Assembly: GCA_964354225.1 (NCBI GenBank)
Contig: CAYGZC010000294.1
Span: 1-14,338, forward strand
DNA length: 14,338 bases
Direction of reading: 5' to 3'
From: CAYGZC01 sp964354225
GTDB lineage: Bacteria; Bacteroidota; Ignavibacteria; UBA10030; SZUA-254
Shown: in pieces, positions 1 through 7,319 of the stretch
How the letters are laid out: every line of letters begins with the position of its first letter
Position numbering within the stretch: position 1 is the stretch's first letter
Translations under genes and position numbers: made by a program
The notes under the pieces: generated by a model
What the model saw: only the letters and a program-made list of their open reading frames with translations
The model's database searches: none
What the model was told of the DNA's origin: nothing

Positions 1-180
1 AGCGGAACGAGGGTTTACCCGCGCGTCGTTCCGCAGCGCTCTCATGAGCGAGCGACGCTTTTGTGGTTGTGCATTTGTTTGCGCTATCATTTACTTAAAC
101 TCTTTCTTGCGCAACCACTCGCGAGCGAATGGCTGCGGAACATGGCAAACAACGACGCGCGGGGTTTGATAAGGGAAGCT
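1..180. repeat. GC-rich composite inverted repeat (MITE- or REP-pair-like)
   Basis: Several nested inverted repeats are visible. GCGGAACGA at 2-10 pairs with TCGTTCCGC at 26-34, and a small GGGT/ACCC stem lies inside at 11-20. CGCTC at 37-41 pairs with GAGCG at 46-50. On a larger scale, 18-37 (CCCGCGCGTCGTT overlapping GTTCCGCAGC) recurs inverted at 132-141 (GCTGCGGAAC) and 151-163 (AACGACGCGCGGG), with about a dozen extra bases between. GTGGTTGTGC at 63-72 faces GCGCAACCAC at 109-118 with one mismatch. Together they form a long imperfect hairpin centred near 90. No transposase is present. The GC-rich arms differ from the AT-rich flank. It may be a non-autonomous mobile element or two inverted REP copies, and it may continue left of the window. 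I see no gene in 1-247. Confidence 0.6.
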
Positions 181-247
181 CAATGCTTTTGCTCACTAAG
201 AATGAGAATTAAAGGTTCACAAAAATATTGCATTGTTACCACAGACA

Positions 248-3200
248 TTATCTCGCCAAAATCATTTTTCTAACTATCGTTGTTCCATTGGCATTCCCGT
301 TCCGACTTGTCGGAACGAGGTCTCGTGACGCCAACGGAGTTACTGACAATCGGTAATAGTACATACCGCTTGGTAAACCGATCCCATTAAAACTTACAGA
401 CTTGAATCCCGCATCCTGTAACTTATCAACAAGTATTTTTACTTCTTGCCCAAGAATGTTGAAGACTTTCAATGTAACCCAACCATCAACAGGTAACGAA
501 TAACGGATAACAGTAACAGGGTTGAACGGATTAGGATAGCATTGTTCAAGTGTAAAATGTTTAGGCAGCTCAATTGCGTTACCCATACCGAGCATTATCT
601 GAGTTGCCGGACTCGAAATAGTTATACTTCTACTTGTGCCAAGAGAATATATCTCACTATCAATTTTTATAACAGCGTCTGGCAATTGTTCTTTTATCTC
701 CCAACTAACTGTAATTGGGTATTCGGTTGATGAAATCAATATCGGAAATTCGTTTTCCATTCCGTTATTGCCAACCTCAAGCATACGTCCCGATTTATAA
801 CGAACATCAAACATATCTGCCGGCGGCATGGGCGGTAATTCATATCGTCCAAGTTTGATATTTTCCGGTTGATTCCCGAAATAAAGTTCTTGTATTCTTC
901 CTTTGCTGTCGCGGAAAATAAGCTTATTAAAATCCTGCCGAACATCTTGCGGTTTTACTTTCATCATCGAAGACGAATTGAGTATCAAGCTTCCTGCCTG
1001 ATTTACTTTTACCCAGTATCCTTTTCCTGCTATTATACTGTCGGTTATGCAATAAGAATCTTTGTAATAAAAATAATCTGAAATAACGATATCGGGCGGA
1101 TCAGAAACAATTGAATTAGCGTCGATTGTATCGAAAATTGAGCCGATCATATTCCATCCTTCAATTACATCGAAGGTATCGGAATGTATCATCTCACCTG
1201 AAACACCGATTGTATCTTTGCCTGGAAATTTTCCCCAATAACCGATGCCTGTGTATATCGAATCGCTTGGTATGTATCCGACATCCTTATCATATCTGTA
1301 TACCGGCGGAATCGCAGTTGGGAACACAATGCTTGACCGATTGTCACTTACCTTGATAGGCAGTGAAACCATATTCCATCCCCCTGCAACATAAATCGGT
1401 GGATAAGTCGCATTACCGGAAACTGTGACCTGATCGGGAGAAGTGGAGCCGCTGTGTATAAATACTATATTACCGGTTTTCAATCCCACACTAATAGGAT
1501 CGAAATAGATGTAAAACTTTTTACTGCCTGAAACTGGAATCGAAGCACTTGTGGGAGAAACAGTAAATTCGTCGTTATCTGAAAAAACTAAGCTAACATT
1601 AAGTACTGTAGACCCCGTATTATAAACCGTCACGCTGTCCTTTTTACTCGAGTTGATGACAACATCTCCAAAGTTTTTAGCCGTAGGACTGACAGTGAAT
1701 GCTCTGAGAGTATCTTGTGTTTTAAGAATCCACCCTTGTGGATCGAGCTGAACAGACGTGGGATGGTGTGATACATCGAATGAAAATGTTTGTGTCGCTA
1801 GATCATTGAATAAAACCACAGTCGTATCCCATCCTGTAGAATAAATTTTAAAATCTATCGGCATCGTAAAGAAGGTAGGATTCGTAGTAGCTGTAGTTTG
1901 GCTTAAACCGATTGTCACCGTGTAACCTGCAGGCGACGGCTCTGACGTCCAACCGTAAGTATAGCGCGGATATTTTTCTCCATAAATCCATTCGTTGAAA
2001 AAATAATCTAGGTCTTGACCGGTTGTTGACTCGAACACCGATTGGAAATCTGCAGTTGTGGCTGTTCCATATTTGTAGTTTGGATCGTTCGCATAATTGT
2101 ACATAGAATGGAAGAACATCGTGTCGCCGACTACATGCCGCAGCATATGAAGCACCGACGCACCTTTATTATAAACCCGGGCACCGTTGAACATATATCC
2201 TACACTTGATGTATCCTGTAGATAAAGAGTGCCTGTTGCAGTTTTTGCACTGTTCATTTTACTGTTCATCGAGCTCCAATAAGTACCCGTCCCGTATTTC
2301 TTTTCATAGTAAAGCGCTTCACAATAGGTAGCAAAACCTTCATTAAGCCAGAGATCGGGCCAGGTACCGCATGTTATCATATCGCCAAACCATTGGTGAG
2401 CAAGTTCATGAATAACCAGTCCTTCGCCGAAGCCCCCGAGGTATGTCATCGTTTGATGTTCCATACCTCCACCCCAACCGAATTGCGCATGACCATACTT
2501 CTCATTAATGAATGGATATAAACCAAACAGGTCGGAAAATATTTGCAATCCATCAACTGCCTTGGGCAATCCAGCCATTGCTGTAGATAGATTTTCCGGC
2601 AGAACATAATTTAATACCTCCATCGAGTCGGTTAGAGTATACTTGAACCAGTTAGAGAATTCTGAGAAGTTTGTCAGTGCAACCGCGATGAGATAAGTTG
2701 AGATCGGATAAACCGTTTTCCAATAGTGAGTTGCGGTGCCATCTCCGTTATCAGCAATAGATATCAAGCTGCCGTTCGAGCCAACCTTGTAAGATGCATC
2801 GCAGGTTACATAGATGTCTGCTGAATCAGCTTTATCGCTTGGATGATCGTTGCAGGGCCACCAGTCTTTTGCGCCATAGGGTTCGCTGAGAGTCCAAACC
2901 CATGGCGTTCCGTTATGTGAAGAAAACTCAAAGCTTCCAAATCCGCTGCTACCCGGCACACCTTGATAGAACACTTCTACATTTATTAACTCACCCGTAT
3001 TGTATAAGCGATCAAGTGTAAGATCGAATGAGGATGGGTGTTGAGTAAAGCTTGTTTTTATACCACCCACTCTGACTGAGTCGATAGTCAATGCGTTCAT
3101 GAGATCGAGTGTAATCGCGTTTAAATTATTCTGGCGGCAGACGGCATTCATTGCCAGCATCCCTTTTAGATATTGAGGAGAGGTTGTTATCTTTAAATCT

Positions 3201-3394
3201 AATTTATAATACTTTGCATCTATTGCTTGGGTTGCATTAATTCCCTGCAGTTGATTTTGGAAAATTGTTTTATATCGCTGCATCTCGTGTTGATAAAATT
3301 TCCCATCGATATTTGAATTATCCTCCTGTGCATAAGCTAGTGTTATGAATAAAATACTAATGATTGCGAGAATTTTTATAGAATGACGTTTCAT
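248..3394 (-). CDS. Secreted M1-family zinc aminopeptidase with T9SS sorting domain
   Basis: A probable extracellular zinc metallopeptidase of the gluzincin M1 family, which removes N-terminal residues from peptides. Of 1048 residues, 1-22 look like a signal peptide. The GGMEH exopeptidase motif is at about 309-313. The zinc site HELAH is at 329-333 with the third ligand Glu352 in NEG, and the conserved Tyr408 sits in VYNKG. The catalytic part ends near 560 without the long helical domain of larger M1 enzymes. Next come an Ig-like/ASH-type region (about 565-662), a two-fold GWN/GYW domain (about 671-805) and a T9SS C-terminal domain from about 945 with PNPFNP at 954-959. This implies Sec export followed by T9SS secretion or surface attachment. 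A palindromic repeat inserts about 18 residues just before the terminal RKM motif. The gene has its own probable promoter downstream of atpG and seems monocistronic. Family assignment is firm; the substrate is unknown. Confidence 0.95.
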   Translation of the reverse strand: MKRHSIKILAIISILFITLAYAQEDNSNIDGKFYQHEMQRYKTIFQNQLQGINATQAIDAKYYKLDLKITTSPQYLKGMLAMNAVCRQNNLNAITLDLMNALTIDSVRVGGIKTSFTQHPSSFDLTLDRLYNTGELINVEVFYQGVPGSSGFGSFEFSSHNGTPWVWTLSEPYGAKDWWPCNDHPSDKADSADIYVTCDASYKVGSNGSLISIADNGDGTATHYWKTVYPISTYLIAVALTNFSEFSNWFKYTLTDSMEVLNYVLPENLSTAMAGLPKAVDGLQIFSDLFGLYPFINEKYGHAQFGWGGGMEHQTMTYLGGFGEGLVIHELAHQWFGDMITCGTWPDLWLNEGFATYCEALYYEKKYGTGTYWSSMNSKMNSAKTATGTLYLQDTSSVGYMFNGARVYNKGASVLHMLRHVVGDTMFFHSMYNYANDPNYKYGTATTADFQSVFESTTGQDLDYFFNEWIYGEKYPRYTYGWTSEPSPAGYTVTIGLSQTTATTNPTFFTMPIDFKIYSTGWDTTVVLFNDLATQTFSFDVSHHPTSVQLDPQGWILKTQDTLRAFTVSPTAKNFGDVVINSSKKDSVTVYNTGSTVLNVSLVFSDNDEFTVSPTSASIPVSGSKKFYIYFDPISVGLKTGNIVFIHSGSTSPDQVTVSGNATYPPIYVAGGWNMVSLPIKVSDNRSSIVFPTAIPPVYRYDKDVGYIPSDSIYTGIGYWGKFPGKDTIGVSGEMIHSDTFDVIEGWNMIGSIFDTIDANSIVSDPPDIVISDYFYYKDSYCITDSIIAGKGYWVKVNQAGSLILNSSSMMKVKPQDVRQDFNKLIFRDSKGRIQELYFGNQPENIKLGRYELPPMPPADMFDVRYKSGRMLEVGNNGMENEFPILISSTEYPITVSWEIKEQLPDAVIKIDSEIYSLGTSRSITISSPATQIMLGMGNAIELPKHFTLEQCYPNPFNPVTVIRYSLPVDGWVTLKVFNILGQEVKILVDKLQDAGFKSVSFNGIGLPSGMYYYRLSVTPLASRDLVPTSRNGNANGTTIVRKMILAR
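285..337. repeat. Nested palindromic element inside the M1 peptidase gene
   Basis: An inner perfect stem CGTTCCGAC/GTCGGAACG (298-306 and 309-317) is enclosed by an outer stem TTGGCAT/ACGCCAA (288-294 and 328-334, one G-T wobble), with two more pairs beyond a mismatch. The element is in frame within the M1 gene and encodes roughly residues 1020-1037. These interrupt the usual junction between the last strand of the T9SS domain (YYYRLSV) and its terminal basic motif (RKMILAR). Ten bases, CGGAACGAGG at 311-320, are identical to 3-12 in the left-end repeat, which suggests a shared repeat family. Confidence 0.65.
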
Positions 3395-3436
3395 TATTAA
3401 ACTCAGAGGTTATTTGAACGGATTATTAGTTACTAA

Positions 3437-3465
3437 AATGTAGTAAGGAAACAGATGAAAGTCAA
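3437..3465 (-). promoter_or_regulatory. Sigma70-like promoter for the M1 peptidase gene
   Basis: On the minus strand, TTGACT (3460-3465) and TACATT (3437-3442) are separated by exactly 17 bases. The predicted start, near 3430, gives a leader of about 35 bases before the ATG at 3394. The -35 box overlaps a run of eight T (3464-3471, A on the plus strand) that may also take part in ending transcription of the ATP synthase operon. Confidence 0.55.
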
Positions 3466-3498
3466 AAAAAAGGATGACGATTGATTTGGAAGACGTTC

Positions 3499-4395
3499 TT
3501 AAGCGTTTTTCAACGCTTCAGCGCCACTGACGATTTCGAGAAGCTCTTTGGTAATAGACGCCTGACGGGCTTTGTTGTAAGAAAGCTGTAGAGAACGAAT
3601 CAGGTCTGTGGCATTAGTTGTGGCATTATCCATCGCCGACATTCGGGCGCCTTGCTCTGCTGCATACGATTCAAGTAATGCGCGCCATATTTGGAAGTTT
3701 AGGTGCTTTGGAATAAGTGCTTCAATGATTGCATGACCCGATGGCTCGTAGATATAATTGATGGGAGACTTCGGATTTCTGATTTCGGATGGTCGGATTG
3801 TTAAATCTGTTTGAATCGGGAGAATTTGTTCAATAACAAGACGCTGCTGGATAATAGATTTGAACTCGTTGTATACTATCTCCACCCGATCATACTCACC
3901 GGTAAGAAATCCATCGAGGATTTCAGTAATAACATCTTGAGCATGATTGAATTTAAGCTCCTGGAAAATCCCGAGTCGCTTGCCGACAACCCGGTAATTA
4001 TTTTTTTGAAAAAAATCGAATCCCTTTTTACCGATACATATGAGATTTACTTTAGCAGCAGGTATCAGATCGGCATAATTTGTTTGGATATGATTTACCG
4101 CTGCCCTGATGATATTTGAATTGAACGCACCACACAACCCGCGATCAGATGTGACAATAATAATAGCAATGTTAGCGGCCGGCCGACTGACAAACATTGG
4201 ATGATTTGTAACATCAACTACTCCAGTGAGATGGGAGAATACTTCCTTCATCTTCCTCGCGTAGGGTCGGGCAGAAACAACAGCATCCTGAGCGCGGCGA
4301 AGCTTTGCCGCTGCAACCATCTTCATTGCTTTTGTTATCTTTTGTGTGCTCTTTACACCGCTGATGCGGCTGCGGATTTCGCGTAACGTTGCCAT
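3499..4395 (-). CDS. atpG: F-type ATP synthase subunit gamma
   Basis: The central rotor shaft of F1, which couples c-ring rotation to catalysis in the alpha3beta3 head. The 298 residues match the family length. The N-terminal coiled-coil helix (MATLREIRSRI, then KAMKMVAAAKLR) and the C-terminal helix (YNKARQASITKELLEIVSGA) are both highly conserved, as is the TSDRGLCGAFN segment at about 82-92. The variable loop at 195-212 contains RPSEIRNPKS, encoded by a heptanucleotide repeat. The start lies three bases after the atpA stop, in the arrangement TGA TAG ATG, so translation is probably coupled. It is the last gene of the operon. No atpD or atpC follows; the next gene is the unrelated M1 peptidase. 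Confidence 0.97.
   Translation of the reverse strand: MATLREIRSRISGVKSTQKITKAMKMVAAAKLRRAQDAVVSARPYARKMKEVFSHLTGVVDVTNHPMFVSRPAANIAIIIVTSDRGLCGAFNSNIIRAAVNHIQTNYADLIPAAKVNLICIGKKGFDFFQKNNYRVVGKRLGIFQELKFNHAQDVITEILDGFLTGEYDRVEIVYNEFKSIIQQRLVIEQILPIQTDLTIRPSEIRNPKSPINYIYEPSGHAIIEALIPKHLNFQIWRALLESYAAEQGARMSAMDNATTNATDLIRSLQLSYNKARQASITKELLEIVSGAEALKNA
3501..3518 (-). terminator. Hairpin at the end of atpG, possible weak terminator
   Basis: AAGCGTT/AACGCTT forms a 7-bp stem with a GAAA loop on the transcript, overlapping the atpG stop codon (3499-3501). The nearest T run (3464-3471) starts about 30 bases further on, so this is not a classical intrinsic terminator. It may instead stabilise the 3' end of the message or act with another factor. 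Confidence 0.3.
3770..3790. repeat. Heptanucleotide micro-repeat inside atpG
   Basis: Three tandem heptads TTCGGAT, TTCTGAT, TTCGGAT (plus strand), followed by a further TCGGAT at 3793-3798. They encode the loop segment around SEIRNP of the gamma subunit, a surface region that varies in length in this family. Confidence 0.6.
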
Positions 4396-4398
4396 CTA

Positions 4399-5946
4399 TC
4401 AGGATACTTTGAATGCAGCCAGGAAATCTTTTACAATCCCATGAAGCTTTTTCTGCAAGTCGTCCGAGAGATCTTTTTTCTCAACAATTTCATGTAAAAC
4501 ATCACGGTGTTTTAGTTCCATCATCTCAAGTAAATCGTGCTCAAATTGTTGTACATGCTGTAGAGGAATCTCATCGAGGTATCCATTCGTCCCCGCAAAG
4601 ATGCTGACCACCTGCTTCTCTACCGGAATGGGAACATACTGACCTTGTTTGAGCAACTCTACCAATCTCGAGCCACGACGTAGCTGTGCTTGTGTAGCTT
4701 TATCGAGATCGGAGCCAAATTTTGCAAACGCTTCCAACTCTCGATACTGCGCTAGATCAAGACGCAAGCGACCGGCAACCCGTTTCATCGCTTTGATCTG
4801 AGCGTTTCCGCCAACACGAGACACGGAAATACCGACGTTGATAGCCGGACGAACACCGGAGTTAAATAGACCCGGTTCGAGATAAATCTGCCCGTCGGTA
4901 ATCGAAATAACATTTGTTGGAATATATGCAGAGACGTCACCCGCCTGCGTTTCGATGACCGGCAGAGCAGTCAAACTACCACCGCCAAGCTCTTCGTTTA
5001 ATTTGGATGCACGCTCAAGAAGACGAGAATGGAGATAAAAGACATCTCCCGGATATGCTTCACGTCCCGGTGGTCGCCGCAGTAACAATGAAACCTGTCG
5101 GTATGCCTGTGCATGTTTCGAAAGGTCATCATAAATAACAACTGCGTGTCTGCTGCTGTCGCGGAAAAATTCACCCAATGTTGCACCAGCATAAGGTGCA
5201 ATAAATTGCAATGGTGATGGATCGCTGGCAGTGGCTAAGATAACTGTTGTATAATCCATCGCACCCTCCTCTTCAAGCTTAGCAACTACTTGAGCTGCGG
5301 TGGAACCTTTCTGACCAATAGCTACATAGATACAGTACATCGGCTTCACACCTAAACGTTTCGCTTCTTCTGTGTGTGTGTACTTCTGATTTATGACCGT
5401 ATCGATAGCAATAGCTGTCTTTCCAGTTTGACGATCACCGATAATCAACTCACGCTGACCGCGACCAATCGGTATCATTGCATCTATTGCGATAATGCCA
5501 GTTTGCAGTGGCTCCTTCACTGGCTGGCGCTGGATAACACCAAGCGCTTTTCGCTCGATGGGAAGGAGTTTTTCTGTCTTGATCGGTCCCCTTCCGTCAA
5601 TCGGCTGACCGAGTGGATTAATAACACGACCAAGCATTCCTTCGCCCACGGGTATCGAGAGCACACGACCTGTTCGTTTTACAATATCGCCTTCCTTAAC
5701 CAAATTACTTTCGCCGAAAAGAATGCAGCCAACATTATCTTCTTCGAGATTGAGAACAACACCGAAAACACCGTTAGGAAATTCCACCAGCTCACTCATC
5801 ATTACTTTCGTGAGCCCATAAACACGGGAAATACCATCTCCAACTTGCAAAACGGTACCAACCTCGTAAACATCTACTTCTTTTTCAAAACCGGAGAGCT
5901 GTTTTCTCAGTATTTTAGAGATTTCTTCGGGTCTAACTTCAGCCAT
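4399..5946 (-). CDS. atpA: F-type ATP synthase subunit alpha
   Basis: Non-catalytic nucleotide-binding subunit of the F1 head; three copies alternate with beta. The 515 residues are close to the E. coli length. Visible landmarks are the N-terminal delta-contact region (PEEISKILRKQL), the beta-barrel domain (GDGISRVYGL), the P-loop GDRQTGKTAIA at 170-180, a Walker B-like strand HAVVIYDD at about 267-274, and the conserved SVSRVGG with Arg377, the arginine that reaches into the catalytic site. A C-terminal helical domain follows. An AAGGA ribosome site lies eight bases before the ATG. A 50-base spacer separates it from atpH and contains a small hairpin (5969-5982). I see no missing residues or truncation. 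Confidence 0.98.
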   Translation of the reverse strand: MAEVRPEEISKILRKQLSGFEKEVDVYEVGTVLQVGDGISRVYGLTKVMMSELVEFPNGVFGVVLNLEEDNVGCILFGESNLVKEGDIVKRTGRVLSIPVGEGMLGRVINPLGQPIDGRGPIKTEKLLPIERKALGVIQRQPVKEPLQTGIIAIDAMIPIGRGQRELIIGDRQTGKTAIAIDTVINQKYTHTEEAKRLGVKPMYCIYVAIGQKGSTAAQVVAKLEEEGAMDYTTVILATASDPSPLQFIAPYAGATLGEFFRDSSRHAVVIYDDLSKHAQAYRQVSLLLRRPPGREAYPGDVFYLHSRLLERASKLNEELGGGSLTALPVIETQAGDVSAYIPTNVISITDGQIYLEPGLFNSGVRPAINVGISVSRVGGNAQIKAMKRVAGRLRLDLAQYRELEAFAKFGSDLDKATQAQLRRGSRLVELLKQGQYVPIPVEKQVVSIFAGTNGYLDEIPLQHVQQFEHDLLEMMELKHRDVLHEIVEKKDLSDDLQKKLHGIVKDFLAAFKVS

Positions 5947-5968
5947 TAATAATTCCTTTTTATTAAAC

Positions 5969-5982
5969 AGATTCTATAATCT
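5969..5982 (-). other. Small intergenic hairpin upstream of atpA
   Basis: AGATT/AATCT with an ATAG loop in the atpH-atpA spacer, just before the atpA ribosome binding site. The stem is only five AT-rich pairs, so it may be chance or a weak message-stability element. Confidence 0.25.
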
Positions 5983-5996
5983 AAATTTATTATGTG

Positions 5997-6542
5997 TTAT
6001 TTGGCGCCAGTGGTCGCAATCTTCATCAACCATTCTAATTGGCGTTTCGCCGTTGCATCCCACACAGTATCACCATACTGAGCCTTAAAACCGCCTATCA
6101 ACGACGGATCGACTTCGTATTTCAAACGAACCTTTTTCTTCGTTACATCCTCTAACCTTTTGATAAGTTGCTGCTCTTGCAAGGTGGTAATTTTCGCCGC
6201 AACTTGAACCGGAACGTTGAGAATATTTAACCGCTCATCGCGAAGCTGATAAAATTGTTGGATGATTTCCGGGAAAAGATTTTCTCTTTTCTTAGATGTT
6301 ACGAATTCAACAAATTGAAGAGCCAGATCGCTGACCCTTCCTTTGAGAAACACGGAGAGAATTTGTTTCTTCTTCTCTTTTTTAATTATCGGATTCTTCA
6401 GAAACAAGGCAAATTCTCTTACCTCTTTGATCATCCTCTCGATCAATTCGAAATCCTCACTCACCTGATCGAGATTCTTCATCTCATCAACAATCCCCAT
6501 GATTGCCAGCGCGTATCGGCGTGAAGCTTTAATGTTAATCAT
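5997..6542 (-). CDS. atpH: F-type ATP synthase subunit delta
   Basis: Peripheral-stalk subunit (OSCP type) that ties the top of the alpha3beta3 head to the b subunits. The 181 residues fit the family. The N-terminal helical domain starts with the typical SRRYALAIMGIVDE pattern. The central part has the conserved FLKNPIIKKEKKKQIL segment, and the C-terminal signature is readable as VDPSLIGGFKAQYGDTVWDAT followed by KRQLEWL. It starts five bases after the atpF stop without a good Shine-Dalgarno sequence, so translation is probably coupled to atpF. Confidence 0.95.
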   Translation of the reverse strand: MINIKASRRYALAIMGIVDEMKNLDQVSEDFELIERMIKEVREFALFLKNPIIKKEKKKQILSVFLKGRVSDLALQFVEFVTSKKRENLFPEIIQQFYQLRDERLNILNVPVQVAAKITTLQEQQLIKRLEDVTKKKVRLKYEVDPSLIGGFKAQYGDTVWDATAKRQLEWLMKIATTGAK

Positions 6543-6547
6543 TATGA

Positions 6548-7033
6548 TTAATTCTTAGGGAGTTTCCTGAGAAACGAATCAACGAGTTTGCGCTGTTTAT
6601 TTTCGTCGAGTGTTTCTTTAAGAATTATTTCAGCAGCCTGAATAGCAAGGTTAGCAACTTCACCCTTCAGCTCGACGAGCATAGCTTCCTTGTTGCGCTG
6701 TATCTCCAGGCTTGCTTCTTTAGACATCAAGCGGGATTGCTGTTTTGCTTTCTCAACTATTTCATCTTTCAACTTCTCAGCCAATGCACGATGTTCATTT
6801 ACAATTTGCTTACCTGCTTCATCAGCGCGATTGAGCTGTTTACGGTTTTCTTCTAATAATTTTTCCGCTTCGTTCTTCGCTTGCTCAGCACGCTGGAGGA
6901 AATTCTTCACCAATTCTTCTCGCTTTTGAAGAGCTCCGAGAAGCGGCTTCCATGCAAACTTCTTCAAAATGAAAAGAAGCAAGATGAAGGTAATGATTGT
7001 CCAGATGATTAATCCGGGATTTGGATTTAACAT
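6548..7033 (-). CDS. atpF: F-type ATP synthase subunit b
   Basis: Peripheral-stalk (stator) subunit, present as a dimer, linking the membrane a subunit to delta and alpha. The 161 residues comprise one N-terminal membrane helix (about residues 7-24, GLIIWTIITFILLLFIL). The KFAWKPLL hinge follows, and then a long charged coiled coil (about 35-130) rich in Glu, Lys, Gln and Ala. It starts 16 bases after atpE with no clear ribosome site. Only one b-type gene is visible, so the stator would be a homodimer unless another copy exists elsewhere. Confidence 0.95.
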   Translation of the reverse strand: MLNPNPGLIIWTIITFILLLFILKKFAWKPLLGALQKREELVKNFLQRAEQAKNEAEKLLEENRKQLNRADEAGKQIVNEHRALAEKLKDEIVEKAKQQSRLMSKEASLEIQRNKEAMLVELKGEVANLAIQAAEIILKETLDENKQRKLVDSFLRKLPKN

Positions 7034-7049
7034 AATTTATTTTGACCAG

Positions 7050-7277
7050 TTATTTGGTTGCCAGAATAATGCAGATCGCCAGTGCGAAGAACGTAGCACC
7101 TTCGATGAGCGCAGCAGCGATCAACATTGATGTACGAACCTGTCCGGCAACTTCCGGCTGGCGTCCGCTTGCTTCCATTGCGGCAGCAGCGAGCTTGCCG
7201 ATTCCAAGTCCGGCGCCAATTACGGTGATTCCGGCTCCGATACCTGCTGCAAGATAACCTAATGCATTTGCTTCCAT
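7050..7277 (-). CDS. atpE: F-type ATP synthase subunit c (proteolipid), proton type
   Basis: Forms the rotating c-ring. The 75 residues make a two-helix hairpin: glycine-rich helix 1 (GxGxGxG at 21-27), the polar loop RQPE at 39-42, and helix 2 with the ion-carrying Glu59. Aligned on the RQPE loop, the positions that hold Gln and Ser/Thr in sodium-dependent c subunits are Ile26 and Gly60 here. This points to protons rather than sodium, by comparison with known families. A strong AGGAG ribosome site lies six to seven bases before the ATG, the best among the Fo genes and consistent with the need for many c copies. Confidence 0.96.
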   Translation of the reverse strand: MEANALGYLAAGIGAGITVIGAGLGIGKLAAAAMEASGRQPEVAGQVRTSMLIAAALIEGATFFALAICIILATK

Positions 7278-7319
7278 TCTATTTCTCCTGTAAAAATAAT
7301 TTAAGGTTGATATTATTCA

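Noticed and set aside
1..180. CRISPR array or tRNA in the left-end repeat region
   Set aside because: There are no regularly spaced direct repeats, and no cloverleaf or CCA-proximal pattern. The repeats are inverted.
61..273. 70-codon open frame on the plus strand
   Set aside because: It lies across the inverted-repeat structure and overlaps the end of the M1 gene. It has no ribosome site and no recognisable protein pattern.
5374..5949. 191-codon plus-strand frame opposite atpA
   Set aside because: It is the antisense shadow of a highly conserved gene, with a composition unlike a protein and no domain.
7050..7277. Sodium-type c-ring
   Set aside because: Ile and Gly occupy the positions that hold Gln and Ser/Thr in sodium-binding c subunits, so a proton ring is more likely.
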